A DNA stretch of 64,000 nucleotides from Desulfotomaculum copahuensis (GTDB taxonomy: Bacteria; Bacillota; Desulfotomaculia; Desulfotomaculales; Desulfovirgulaceae). The stretch is from NCBI RefSeq assembly GCF_001655685.1, contig NZ_LYVF01000069.1, positions 87,287-151,286 of the forward strand. The letters are read 5' to 3'. Both the position numbers and the translations under genes were made by a program. The notes below the pieces were generated by a model. It made no database searches. It was not told the DNA's origin and saw only the letters and a program-made list of their open reading frames with translations. Position 1 is the first letter of the stretch. Each line of letters opens with the position of its first letter. This document shows positions 1 through 7,412 of this stretch, in pieces.

Positions 1-1
1 G

Positions 2-211
2 GTGGTGGTGCAGGACGGCCGGCGGGTAAGCCCGGCCGGCCCGCCGGTGATCGATCTGCGGCACGATCTGCTGCCCGACCCGGTGGCGGAAATGATCAAC
101 AGCATGTTAACGAACATCAAGTACCTGGAAAACAGGGTGCGCGAACTGGAAAGGAGCGCCGGGGCGGACCGGACTGTACCGCCGGAGACCTGCGAAGACG
201 GTTTTGAATAG
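2..211 (+). CDS. cysE: C-terminal end of serine O-acetyltransferase (partial)
   Basis: The reading frame is open at the left edge, so only about 69 C-terminal residues are present. The visible part has a short hydrophilic stretch, then a [10 protein letters not shown] segment followed by a heptad-like helix ([20 protein letters not shown]). A loop of the form D-x-x-H-x-x-LPDPV plus a trailing coiled helix is what I associate with the C-terminal end of bacterial serine acetyltransferases, and cysE directly precedes cysS in many Bacillota. The catalytic left-handed beta-helix lies outside the window, so the call rests on the tail and on gene order. Its stop lies 43 bases before the cysS start, so the two are probably cotranscribed. 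Confidence 0.65.
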   Translation: MVVQDGRRVSPAGPPVIDLRHDLLPDPVAEMINSMLTNIKYLENRVRELERSAGADRTVPPETCEDGFE

Positions 212-254
212 GCCGGGCGGCTTATATTCTTTTGAGAAGGAAAGGAATTTGGGT

Positions 255-1718
255 ATGCAGTTATACAATACACTCACCCGGCGCAAGGAGGAATTTGTGC
301 CGCGCGAACCGGGGCAGGTGGCCATGTATGTTTGTGGTCCCACCACCTATAATTACATTCATCTGGGCAACGCCCGGCCGCTGGTGTTTTTCGACACGGT
401 GCGCCGCTATTTCGAGTACCGCGGTTACCGGGTGCTCTATGTCCAGAATTTTACCGATATTGACGATAAAATCATCAACCGCGCCCGGGAGGAGAAGGCC
501 GACGCCCTGCTGCTGGCACAAAAATATGTGGCGGAATATTTCAAGGACGCCGACGCCTTGAATGTGCGGCGGGCTGACATTCATCCCCGGGTGTCCGGGC
601 ATCTGCCGGAAATAACCGCCATGATTGCAGCGCTGCTGGAAAAAGGGGCCGCCTATGTGGTGGATGGGGACGTCTACTTTCACATCGCCTCCTTTCCGGC
701 CTACGGCCGGCTGTCCGGCCGTTCCCTGGACGAAATGCAGGCCGGCGCACGGGTGGAAGTGGACCCGCGGAAAAAGCACCCGATGGATTTCGCCCTCTGG
801 AAGGCGGCCAAACCGGGCGAGCCGGCCTGGGACAGTCCCTGGGGAAAAGGCCGTCCGGGCTGGCACATCGAGTGTTCGGCCATGGCGGTGAAGTATCTGG
901 GCCATAATTTCGATATTCACGGGGGCGGCTTCGACCTGATTTTCCCCCACCACGAGAATGAGATCGCCCAGGCGGAGGCGGCCACCGGCCGTCCCTTCGC
1001 CCGTTACTGGATGCACAACGGGTTTATCACTGTCAACCAGGAGAAGATGTCCAAGTCCCTGGGCAACTTCTTTCTGGTGCGTGAGATCCTGGAAAAATTT
1101 CCGCCGCCGGTGGTGCGCTTTTTCCTGTTGTCCACTCATTACCGCAGCCCGCTTGACTTTGACGACGAAAAGCTGGCCGCGGCCGGGCGGGGACTGGAAC
1201 GCATCAAAACAAGCATCCGGCTGCTTGCCGAGGCAATGGGCCGGGGCTCCGGAAGTGAAAAGCCGCCGGCTGCCGGTGATGACTTCCCGGCCACGCTGGA
1301 AAAGTACCGGCAGGACTTTATCGCGGCCATGGATGACGACTTCAACACCGCCCTGGCCATCGGTATTTTCTTCGAACTGGCCCGCGAAGTGAATACTTAT
1401 TTGCAGGACGGTTCCAAAGGCGGCGGGCTGCGGCAGGATGACCTGGCAAAGGCCATGTCCTTGTTTTTCGACTTCAACCGGGTGCTCGGGCTGTTTCCGG
1501 TGGACGTAACCGCCGGCCGCATCCGGCTGGAAGAGCCGGCTGGTGATGACGACAAGCTGACCGCCGGTTTGATTGCCCTGCTGCTGGAAGTGCGCGGCCA
1601 GGCCCGGGCGCGCAAGGACTGGGCCGCCGCCGACCGCATCCGGGACGGTTTGAAGGAACTGGGTATCATTCTGGAAGATACACCGCAGGGCGTGCGCTGG
1701 AAAAGGCAGCAAGGATAG
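255..1718 (+). CDS. cysS: Cysteinyl-tRNA synthetase
   Basis: Class I aminoacyl-tRNA synthetase that charges tRNA-Cys in the cytoplasm; 487 residues, full length for the family. The zinc-ligand cysteine sits in CGPT (C27), the HIGH-type motif is HLGN (residues 36-39), further zinc ligands appear in WHIECSAM and FPHHENE, and the KMSKS loop is present as [10 protein letters not shown] near residue 268. The C-terminal part has the helical anticodon domain ([19 protein letters not shown]). The ATG at 255 is chosen because AGGAAAGG lies about ten bases upstream and the protein then begins MQLYNTLT, as CysS proteins usually do; the frame extends further upstream without support. It belongs to the conserved cysE-cysS-mrnC-rlmB-yacP series. 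Confidence 0.97.
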   Translation: MQLYNTLTRRKEEFVPREPGQVAMYVCGPTTYNYIHLGNARPLVFFDTVRRYFEYRGYRVLYVQNFTDIDDKIINRAREEKADALLLAQKYVAEYFKDADALNVRRADIHPRVSGHLPEITAMIAALLEKGAAYVVDGDVYFHIASFPAYGRLSGRSLDEMQAGARVEVDPRKKHPMDFALWKAAKPGEPAWDSPWGKGRPGWHIECSAMAVKYLGHNFDIHGGGFDLIFPHHENEIAQAEAATGRPFARYWMHNGFITVNQEKMSKSLGNFFLVREILEKFPPPVVRFFLLSTHYRSPLDFDDEKLAAAGRGLERIKTSIRLLAEAMGRGSGSEKPPAAGDDFPATLEKYRQDFIAAMDDDFNTALAIGIFFELAREVNTYLQDGSKGGGLRQDDLAKAMSLFFDFNRVLGLFPVDVTAGRIRLEEPAGDDDKLTAGLIALLLEVRGQARARKDWAAADRIRDGLKELGIILEDTPQGVRWKRQQG

Positions 1719-1767
1719 ATTTCAACCGGCCGGCGGCGAAAAATGTAAAAACTGCGGGGAATGCTTG

Positions 1768-2175
1768 ATGATTCTGATGGATGGTTTTCCATACAACCCG
1801 GAGCAACTGCCGCCTCTGGTGCTGGCCTATATCGGCGACGCCGTGTATGAGCTGGCCATCCGGCAATATCTGGCGGGCCGGGGCTTGACCCGGGTGAATC
1901 AGCTGCACCGGGAAACCATAAAATATGTGCGTGCCGACAATCAGGCCCGGGTGCTGCGCGCACTGGAGGACAAGCTGCTGCCGGAAGAGGCCGCCCTGGC
2001 CCGCCGGGGGCGCAACGCCAAGAGCGGACACCCGCCCCACGGAGCGGATGTCTCTGCCTACCGTCACAGCACCGGTCTGGAATGCCTGATTGGCTACCTT
2101 TATCTGGCCGGAAGACACCATCGCCTGGCGGAAATCATGGCCCTGGCCCGGCAGGCGGTGGAGGAACGGCAATAG
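1768..2175 (+). CDS. mrnC: Mini-ribonuclease III
   Basis: Small RNase III-like protein of about 135 residues that lacks a double-stranded-RNA-binding domain; in Bacillus subtilis Mini-III matures 23S rRNA. Visible family features are LAYIGDAVYELAIRQYL near the N-terminus (with the acidic catalytic residue in GDA), QLHRETIKYVRA, and RRGRNAKSG followed by YRHSTGLECLIGYLYL. The gene starts at ATG 1768 with GGGGA seven bases upstream; a TTG three bases earlier is an alternative. Position directly after cysS and before rlmB is the usual Bacillota arrangement and supports the identification. Confidence 0.93.
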   Translation: MILMDGFPYNPEQLPPLVLAYIGDAVYELAIRQYLAGRGLTRVNQLHRETIKYVRADNQARVLRALEDKLLPEEAALARRGRNAKSGHPPHGADVSAYRHSTGLECLIGYLYLAGRHHRLAEIMALARQAVEERQ

Positions 2176-2219
2176 CTGCCTGCCATGCCGGCGCGGCCGG
2201 ACTGACCGGAGGTGCTTGA

Positions 2220-2993
2220 ATGACCAGGGAAAACGATCCGGAAAACATTATCGCCGGGCGCAATCCGGTGCGGGAGGCCTTGAGAGCCGGGCGCTCCCTG
2301 AACAAGGTGTTTATCGCCCGGGGGGTGCTGACCGGCCCGCTGCGGGAAATTTATGCCCTTTCCCGGGAGCGGCAAATCCCGGTGCAGCAGGTGGAGCGCG
2401 TGCAACTGGACAGGCTGGCGCCGGGAACGGCCCACCAGGGCGTGGCGGCCCTGGCGGCGGCCGGCGATTACGTTTCCGTGGACGACATCCTGCAGGCCGC
2501 CGGAACGGCGGATCCTTTTCTTTTGCTGCTGGACGAGGTGACCGACCCCCACAACCTGGGGGCCATCCTGCGTACGGCGGACGCCGCCGGCGTGCACGGC
2601 GTGATCATCCCCCGGCACCGGTCGGCGGGACTTACTCCGGCGGCCGGCAAGGCGGCCGCCGGGGCGGCGGAATATGTCAAGGTGGCCCGGGTGACCAACC
2701 TGGTCCGGACCATTGACTACCTCAAGCAGCAGGGCATCTGGGTGGCCGGGGCGGAAGGAACGGCCGGCGATCTTTTCTGGGACGCCCGGCTGGACGGGCC
2801 GCTGGCCCTGGTCATCGGCGGCGAGGACAAGGGCCTGGGCCGCCTGGTGCGGGAAAAATGCGACCTCCTGGTACGCCTGCCCATGGCCGGGCGGGTAAGT
2901 TCCCTGAACGCCTCGGTGGCGGCGGCGCTGCTGACTTACGAGGTTGTCCGGCAGAGGAGACAGGCCGACCATGGAAGAATATCTGGTCGTTGA
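2220..2993 (+). CDS. rlmB: 23S rRNA (guanosine-2'-O-)-methyltransferase, TrmH/RlmB family
   Basis: SPOUT-class RNA 2'-O-methyltransferase of 257 residues. The N-terminal substrate-binding domain begins IIAGRNPVREAL, a signature of RlmB-type enzymes. The C-terminal knotted domain has DEVTDPHNLGAILRTADAAG, IGGEDKGLG and PMAGRVSSLNASVAAALLTYE, corresponding to the three SPOUT motifs. ATG 2220 is preceded by GGAGG. The 3' end overlaps the next gene by 23 bases, which indicates translational coupling. The exact methylated guanosine is inferred from the family. Confidence 0.93.
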   Translation: MTRENDPENIIAGRNPVREALRAGRSLNKVFIARGVLTGPLREIYALSRERQIPVQQVERVQLDRLAPGTAHQGVAALAAAGDYVSVDDILQAAGTADPFLLLLDEVTDPHNLGAILRTADAAGVHGVIIPRHRSAGLTPAAGKAAAGAAEYVKVARVTNLVRTIDYLKQQGIWVAGAEGTAGDLFWDARLDGPLALVIGGEDKGLGRLVREKCDLLVRLPMAGRVSSLNASVAAALLTYEVVRQRRQADHGRISGR

Positions 2994-3483
2994 CGGATAC
3001 AATGTGATTTACGCCTGGCCGGAGCTGGACAAACTGAAGGAAGTCAGCCTGGAACAGGCGCGCAACCGGCTGGTGGACATCATGATCAACTTCGCCGCCT
3101 TGAGCGGCAAGTACGTGGTGGTGGTTTTCGACGCCCATCAGGTCAAACAGGCTGTGGAGCACAGTGAAATGGTCAACGGTGTGGAAGTGATTTATACCGC
3201 CGAAGGTGAAACCGCCGATTCGCTGATTGAAAAGCTGGTCAAGGAATTGTCCGTACGCGGCACCGTACATGTGGCCACTTACGACTGGGCCGAACAGCGC
3301 ATGATTCTCGGCCGGGGCGCCTACCGCCTCACACCCCGGGAGCTGCGGGAGCAGGTACAGCGTCTGGAAAAAGAAAGCAGGCGGCATTACGGTCGCGGCA
3401 AACCGGCCGATGCCTACCTGGAAAACCGTCTGGCCAAGGAGGTACGCTCAATTTTGGAAAAATGGCGGCGGAAAAAGGAATAG
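2971..3483 (+). CDS. yacP: NYN-domain ribonuclease-like protein, YacP/Rae1 family
   Basis: 170-residue protein with the PIN-like NYN fold: EYLVVDGYNVIYAWPEL at the N-terminus, VVVVFDAHQVK in the middle, and YTAEGETADSLIEKLV plus VATYDWAEQRMILGRGAYRLT carrying the conserved aspartates expected to bind metal. In B. subtilis the family member Rae1 (YacP) is a ribosome-associated endoribonuclease. ATG 2971 lies inside the end of rlmB with AGAGGAG upstream; the frame is open further 5' but without homologous residues. In most Bacillota sigH and the secE-nusG region follow; here spore germination genes follow instead. Confidence 0.9.
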   Translation: MEEYLVVDGYNVIYAWPELDKLKEVSLEQARNRLVDIMINFAALSGKYVVVVFDAHQVKQAVEHSEMVNGVEVIYTAEGETADSLIEKLVKELSVRGTVHVATYDWAEQRMILGRGAYRLTPRELREQVQRLEKESRRHYGRGKPADAYLENRLAKEVRSILEKWRRKKE

Positions 3484-3485
3484 GG

Positions 3486-3737
3486 TTACAGTGTGTTTTC
3501 AAATACCGGAGCCGGACCGATGGGATTATCCAGAATGTCCGGGTCGAATACAGTGCCGCAGGAGAACGAAGGTGACAAATCACCTGTGAGTGCGCCCTGG
3601 CCGTTGTTGAACTTGTTGTAACTGGTAAAGTTGTCGTTGGCAGAAGGTCCAAAGTTGACGATGCTTCCCCGGTCCAGGCTGTTAATTTTAAAGTTGAAAA
3701 TATTCAAGATGGGAGGTGATAAAACAACTAAAGGCAA
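3486..3737 (-). CDS. Spore germination protein, GerPA/GerPF family
   Basis: Small protein of 83 residues on the minus strand. The segment INSLDRGSIVNFGPSANDN followed by a Gly/Asn/Thr/Ser-rich stretch and a short C-terminal tail matches the pattern of GerPA/GerPF proteins, which help germinants pass the spore coat. It starts at a TTG (3735-3737) that overlaps the end of the upstream homologue by ten bases, with GGGGGAAGG immediately upstream, so translation is probably coupled. The family assignment comes from composition and the N-terminal motif; which gerP letter it corresponds to cannot be decided by eye. Confidence 0.75.
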   Translation of the reverse strand: MPLVVLSPPILNIFNFKINSLDRGSIVNFGPSANDNFTSYNKFNNGQGALTGDLSPSFSCGTVFDPDILDNPIGPAPVFENTL

Positions 3738-3997
3738 TGCCCTTCCCCCTTTAACATGTTTTGTTTTGGGCCGGCAATCAAGGGTTCCTTGAAAAAGGGC
3801 TGGTCCATGAAGTCCGCGTCATCCACAAGATTCCCCATTCCGGCAAAACAGGTCTCATCCCCGTAGTTGGAGCCGGTGCCCTCATTGCGTTTGGCCACGC
3901 TGTTCCACTCCGCCAAAAAATTTTGCCCGATGTTCATGGCCGACCCGTTTTCAATAGCATTTATTTTCATCAAAAATATATTTATAACTAGGGACAC
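3728..3997 (-). CDS. Spore germination protein, GerPA/GerPF family (second copy)
   Basis: 89-residue paralogue of the adjacent protein: the N-terminus reads IFLMKINAIENGSAMNIGQN, the same hydrophobic-Lys-Ile-Asn then Gly-Ser-x-x-Asn-x-Gly pattern, followed by a polar Asn/Gly-rich centre. The GTG at 3997 is chosen because AGAGGTGA lies just upstream; a TTG at 4024 would also be in frame but has no convincing ribosome binding site. It is the first gene of a two-gene minus-strand unit that diverges from the heat-shock-like gene starting at 4077, so the roughly 80-base gap probably holds two divergent promoters, presumably sporulation-controlled. Confidence 0.75.
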   Translation of the reverse strand: MSLVINIFLMKINAIENGSAMNIGQNFLAEWNSVAKRNEGTGSNYGDETCFAGMGNLVDDADFMDQPFFKEPLIAGPKQNMLKGEGHCL

Positions 3998-4076
3998 TCC
4001 GTCACCTCTTTCCCTTTTTAGCAATATATGATCGCCGGCGCTATTTTAAGATGGCAGATAAAGGAGGGCGTTCCTG

Positions 4077-4532
4077 ATGTTTGATCAGGAAAAGTTCCAG
4101 CAGTGGAGCAAGATGGCCCAGAAAATGTACGGACGCGATTTCTGGTCCAGTGTATTCAACAACCCGCAGGCCAAAGAGATGATCAACAACTTTGCCGGTC
4201 TGATGGACGGGGATAAAGCATTCCCCCGGGTGGATGTTTACCAGACGGCCCAGGAATTTTACATCCTGGTTGATCTGCCGGGGGTGCGCAAGGAGGACGT
4301 GCTCATCCAGGTGGTGGGCGACCGGCTGGAGGTCAAAGGCAGCGTACATAACCCCTATCACGGGTTTCAGACCTTGTCCGCGGAAAGATTCACCGGTAAT
4401 TTCCAGCGCACCGTCCAGCTGCCGGATTACGTCGATCACGCGCACTATACGGCCAAGTTTAGTGACGGCCTGCTGGAAATCCGCCTGCCCCGGGCCGCCG
4501 AGTCGCCGGTGAAAACGCTGCATATCGACTAG
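4077..4532 (+). CDS. Small heat-shock protein (Hsp20/alpha-crystallin family)
   Basis: 151-residue protein with an N-terminal amphipathic arm (QQWSKMAQKMYG) and an alpha-crystallin domain from about residue 50: PRVDVYQTAQEFYILVDLPG, VRKEDVLIQV, DRLEVKG, and the C-terminal ALEIRLP-like strand GLLEIRLP. ATP-independent holdase function is the family norm. It sits between gerP-type genes, and in spore formers such Hsp20-like proteins can be spore-coat components (CotM/CotP type), so a coat role is plausible. ATG 4077 follows AAGGAGGG. No other heat-shock genes or CIRCE element are visible nearby. Confidence 0.88.
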   Translation: MFDQEKFQQWSKMAQKMYGRDFWSSVFNNPQAKEMINNFAGLMDGDKAFPRVDVYQTAQEFYILVDLPGVRKEDVLIQVVGDRLEVKGSVHNPYHGFQTLSAERFTGNFQRTVQLPDYVDHAHYTAKFSDGLLEIRLPRAAESPVKTLHID

Positions 4533-4578
4533 CGGGCCGGGTTGCTGCAAACATGAATTTAAGCCTGGTGGTAAGCGT

Positions 4579-5178
4579 ATGCATATATTCCCCTTTTGGC
4601 ACAGGGCAAAAAAAAGGCCGGACGAATTGGCGCAGCGGGTGGCCGGGTTGGAACAGGAAGTCGCGGACTTGAAACAATGCTGCCGGGAACTGGCGGGATC
4701 CGCCTGTGCACCGGTGGTGGTGGAAAAGCTGTGCGTGGAGCGCATCAGCGTGGACCGGCTGGAATTCACCAACAATCTGGGCGCTCTGGGGATCAGGGAA
4801 CTGAGCGGCAGTTTGAACATCGGCGCCAACTACGGTGTTCCGCCGGGAAAAAAGGGTGGGCCGCCGCCTTCCGGTGCGACTTCGCCTCCGGTGCCGCCTC
4901 CCGGTGCAACCCCGGTCCCCGGGCATGCGGGCGGAAAGGAAGCGCGTTCACCCGGCAAAAAGGCCGGTGCGCCGGCGCCGCCGGGCAGCAAAGGCCCACC
5001 GCCCCCGTCCCCGGTTCCGGGAGTTGACGGTTCCCCGCCCCCGCCGTCCGGGCCCGGCATGCCCGGGCCATCCTCCGCGGACCGGAAGGTGGCTCCTCAA
5101 CCACCGGTTCAAAAACCGGTAAATATAGTTTTCAAAAGAGGTGACAGTATTAAACGGGCGCCTGAAAACACCCTGTGA
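4579..5178 (+). CDS. GerPC-like spore germination protein with proline-rich tail
   Basis: 199 residues. Residues 15-35 form a short coiled coil (ELAQRVAGLEQEVADLKQ), then VEKLCVERISVDRLE and ELSGSLNIGANYG, a repeated V-x-R/V-x-x-L then G-x-LNIG pattern that resembles the end of GerPC proteins. From about residue 85 to 185 the protein is almost entirely Pro, Gly, Ser, Lys and Ala, low-complexity and probably extended, unlike the GerPC proteins I know. It ends with a basic segment (NIVFKRGDSIKRAPENTL). The start ATG 4579 has a weak GGTGGT upstream. Call based on the short motif and the gerP neighbours. Confidence 0.6.
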   Translation: MHIFPFWHRAKKRPDELAQRVAGLEQEVADLKQCCRELAGSACAPVVVEKLCVERISVDRLEFTNNLGALGIRELSGSLNIGANYGVPPGKKGGPPPSGATSPPVPPPGATPVPGHAGGKEARSPGKKAGAPAPPGSKGPPPPSPVPGVDGSPPPPSGPGMPGPSSADRKVAPQPPVQKPVNIVFKRGDSIKRAPENTL

Positions 5179-5350
5179 AGTCAACGGTTTTCGGGTACGG
5201 TAATGTAAGGTCGCTACCGGCAAAAATGCTGGGGGCGCGTATCACCCGTTGCTGCCGGCATGTTGTTGAAGGGAACCTTGACGTAATTTTGGTCATGGAG
5301 TTATTGACAGACAGTTACATTCGGTAAAAATAATATGGTTGCTCACATAT

Positions 5351-5389
5351 CCGGTTGTCTGGCAAAGACGGCCGGTTTTTTTATTTTTG
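5351..5389 (+). terminator. Rho-independent terminator
   Basis: A ten-pair RNA stem, CCGGTTGTCT paired with AGACGGCCGG (two G-U pairs) around a GGCAA loop, is followed by TTTTTTTATTTTTG. It ends transcription from the gerP/Hsp20 side about 170 bases after the GerPC-like gene and insulates the promoter that follows. Confidence 0.85.
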
Positions 5390-5390
5390 T

Positions 5391-5483
5391 TTTCACCCGA
5401 AGTAGTTAATCCCTTTTTCACCCGCGCTGGTACCAATTACATCCCTTCTGGCGATTTTAAACCCCGGGCGCCTATTTTATATT
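5391..5483 (+). promoter_or_regulatory. Shared aromatic-regulon promoter element, copy A
   Basis: Two CACCC boxes 25 bases apart (5394 and 5419), the second inside GTTAATCCCT-TTTTCACCCGC (5405-5425), then TTCTGGCGATTTTAAA starting at 5446, then a -10-like TATATT at 5478-5483. The same parts at the same spacings occur at 38760-38853 before the benzoyl-CoA reductase operon: 19 of 21 bases match in the CACCC half and 15 of 16 in the TTCTGG half. There is no TTGACA at -35, so an activator is probably needed. It should drive the gene starting at 5520. Confidence 0.75.
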
Positions 5484-5519
5484 TTAGTTGTACAAAAAGT
5501 TTAGGGAGATGAATGCCTG

Positions 5520-6374
5520 ATGGAAATGAAACAAATCGGCGTTCTGGGGGCCGGGGCGATGGGCGGCGGCATCGCCCAGGTGGCCGCCGTGGCGGGATAC
5601 CAGGTTATTTTATACGATGCGGTGCCGGGTCAGGTGGACCGGGCCACCGGCCGCATGGACGGGTTTTTCAAAAAGAGCGTGGAAAAGGGTAAGATGACGG
5701 AAGCGGAGCGGGCAGCCGTTCTGGAGCGGATCCGGCCGGCTGCCGGAATGGATGACTTCGCACAGGCGGATCTGGTGATTGAGGCCATCATCGAGGATCC
5801 GGTGGCCAAAAAGGAAGCCTTTGCCCAACTGGACGACATTTGCAAGCCGGAAGCCTGCCTGGTCAGCAACACCTCCTCCATTTCCATCACCACCATTGCC
5901 GCCGCCACCGGCCGGCCGGCGAAGGTGGCCGGCATGCATTTTTTCAACCCGCCGCCCTTGATGAAACTGGTGGAAGTGATCCGGGGCTATTTCACGGCTG
6001 ATGACACTGTGCAGTTGGTGTCCGCGGTGGCCCGGGAAATGGGCAAAACTCCCATTGAGGTGAAAAAGGACTCCCCCGGCTTTGTGGTCAACCGTATCCT
6101 GCTGGCCCAGTTTGCGGAAGCAATCCGCCTGTTGGAAGAAGGCGTGGCCAGTGTGGAAGACATTGACCGGGCGGTGAAGCTGGGGCTCAACTATCCGATG
6201 GGGCCTTTTGAATTGCAGGATTTCACCGGTGTGGACATCGGTTATCACGTGCTGAACTACTTTTATGATGAATTCAAGGATATGCGCTGGAACCCGCCCC
6301 AGGCGCTGAAGGCTTTGATCCGTGCCGGCCGGCTGGGACGGAAAAGCGGGGCGGGCTGGTACGAATATAAGTAA
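5520..6374 (+). CDS. 3-hydroxyacyl-CoA dehydrogenase (3-hydroxybutyryl-CoA dehydrogenase type)
   Basis: NAD(P)-dependent oxidation of (S)-3-hydroxyacyl-CoA to 3-oxoacyl-CoA; 284 residues, the size of single-function Hbd enzymes. The Rossmann motif GVLGAGAMGGGIAQ is at residues 7-20; NTSSISIT holds the catalytic-region serine; GMHFFNPPP supplies the catalytic histidine; GFVVNRIL and NYPMGPFELQDFTG complete the C-terminal dimerisation domain. ATG 5520 follows AGGGAG at a rather long spacing. It is the first gene after the shared promoter element, and fits the conversion of 3-hydroxybutyryl-CoA or a longer dicarboxylic hydroxyacyl-CoA in benzoate breakdown. Confidence 0.92.
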   Translation: MEMKQIGVLGAGAMGGGIAQVAAVAGYQVILYDAVPGQVDRATGRMDGFFKKSVEKGKMTEAERAAVLERIRPAAGMDDFAQADLVIEAIIEDPVAKKEAFAQLDDICKPEACLVSNTSSISITTIAAATGRPAKVAGMHFFNPPPLMKLVEVIRGYFTADDTVQLVSAVAREMGKTPIEVKKDSPGFVVNRILLAQFAEAIRLLEEGVASVEDIDRAVKLGLNYPMGPFELQDFTGVDIGYHVLNYFYDEFKDMRWNPPQALKALIRAGRLGRKSGAGWYEYK

Positions 6375-6469
6375 GCCTCCTCCGGGGCAAGCCCGGATGC
6401 TTCTTCAGACGATTGCCGCCCAGGCAACCGGAAGGTTGTCCGGCTTGCATTTGTAAAGTAATTTGCGGG

Positions 6470-6564
6470 TATTGGCTCTTTTATTCTACTGCACAAATGG
6501 GTATTCACCTGGTATCACTGCGTCAGCCGGAGTTATTGGCTCTTTCATTTTGCAGCACAAAGCG
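6470..6564 (+). repeat. Pair of 28-base direct repeats upstream of crotonase gene
   Basis: TATTGGCTCTTT-ATT-T-C-GCACAAA occurs at 6470-6497 and again at 6534-6561, with four mismatches in 28 bases and a period of 64 bases, close to six helical turns. The second copy ends about 25 bases before a TATAAT. Same-face spacing suggests two binding sites for one activator. Confidence 0.6.
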
Positions 6565-6585
6565 GCAGGTTTTCACAATGCACTT

Positions 6586-6609
6586 TTATAATCGGGTGCA
6601 GAAGGAGGT
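6586..6609 (+). promoter_or_regulatory. -10 element and strong ribosome binding site of crotonase gene
   Basis: TTATAAT at 6586-6592 is a near-perfect -10 box, but the region 17 bases upstream (GGCAGG) is not a -35 box, which fits activator dependence through the direct repeats upstream. GAAGGAGGT at 6601-6609 precedes the TTG start at 6616 by seven bases and decides that start. Confidence 0.55.
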
Positions 6610-6615
6610 ATAAAC

Positions 6616-7395
6616 TTGTCCTACCAGACGATCACACTGGTCAAAGAAGCGGGCGTAGTCACCCTGACCATCAACCGTCCGCCCCTGAATCCGTTGAACA
6701 GCCAGTTTTTCCGCGAACTGGACCGGGTGGTGGCGGAGATCGGCGGCGATCAAGAGGTACGGGTGCTGATCATCACCGGCGCTGGTGAAAAGGCTTTTGC
6801 GGCGGGGGCCGACGTCACCGAAATGGTGGACCTGACGCCGCTGGAAATGTACGATTTTTGCCGCCTTTCCCTGGCAGCCTACAACAGACTGGAAAACCTG
6901 GATAAACCAACGATCGCGGCGGTGAACGGCCTGGCCCTGGGGGGTGGGTGCGAACTGGCCCTGGCCTGCGACTTCCGTCTGGCGGCGGAAACTGCCCGGT
7001 TCGCCCTGCCGGAAATCAATCTGGGCATTATTCCCGGCGGCGGCGGCACCCAGCGACTGCCCAGGTTGATCGGCACGGCCCGGGCCAGGGAGTTGCTCTT
7101 TTTGGGGGAAATGATTGACGCCGCCACAGCCCGGGAATACGGCCTGGTCAACCGGGTGGTGCCTGGAAACGCACTGCTGTCCGAAGCCGGCAAGCTGGCG
7201 GAAAAGCTGCTGGCCAAACCGCCGGTGGCCCAGCGCATGCTCAAAATGGCGCTGAACAACGGCATGAATATGGATCTCCCTGCCGCCCTGCTTTTTGAGC
7301 TGGAGAGTTTTCTGCTCGCTTTTGGCAGCGCGGACCGGGTGGAAGGTTTCCGCGCCCTGCTGGAAAAGCGCAAGCCGGAGTTCAAAGGAAAATAA
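6616..7395 (+). CDS. Enoyl-CoA hydratase (crotonase family)
   Basis: 259-residue crotonase-fold protein that should hydrate trans-2-enoyl-CoA, for example crotonyl-CoA. The oxyanion-hole segments FAAGADVTEM and GLALGGGCELALACD are present, and both catalytic glutamates of true hydratases are kept, one in GGCELA and one in PEINLGIIPGGGGTQRL. The C-terminus ends with the usual EGFRALLEKRKPEFKGK. The start is a TTG at 6616, decided by GGAGG at the right spacing. The downstream thiolase-like gene follows after 17 bases, so they are likely cotranscribed. Together with the dehydrogenase at 5520 it provides two successive beta-oxidation steps. Confidence 0.92.
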   Translation: MSYQTITLVKEAGVVTLTINRPPLNPLNSQFFRELDRVVAEIGGDQEVRVLIITGAGEKAFAAGADVTEMVDLTPLEMYDFCRLSLAAYNRLENLDKPTIAAVNGLALGGGCELALACDFRLAAETARFALPEINLGIIPGGGGTQRLPRLIGTARARELLFLGEMIDAATAREYGLVNRVVPGNALLSEAGKLAEKLLAKPPVAQRMLKMALNNGMNMDLPAALLFELESFLLAFGSADRVEGFRALLEKRKPEFKGK

Positions 7396-7412
7396 AGGCG
7401 GGGGTTTTTCCC

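Larger units (their letters stand above)
5179..5519. other. Intergenic region before the beta-oxidation block
   Basis: This 341-base gap carries no convincing coding frame. It contains, in order, a strong intrinsic terminator (5351-5389) and immediately after it a compound promoter element (5391-5483) that is repeated almost exactly in front of the benzoyl-CoA reductase operon. A TTGACA at 5304-5309 has no well-spaced -10 partner. The gap therefore marks the boundary between the spore genes and the aromatic-degradation genes. Confidence 0.7.

Noticed and set aside
261..1712. Long antisense open frame across cysS (and similar long antisense frames over 17722-19158, 55872-57743 and other genes)
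   Set aside because: They lie opposite clearly coding genes, have no family motifs, and follow from codon bias in GC-rich DNA.
5304..5336. TTGACA followed by TAATAT as a sigma-A promoter
   Set aside because: Spacing is 21 bases and a strong terminator follows within 20 bases, so a functional promoter here is unlikely.
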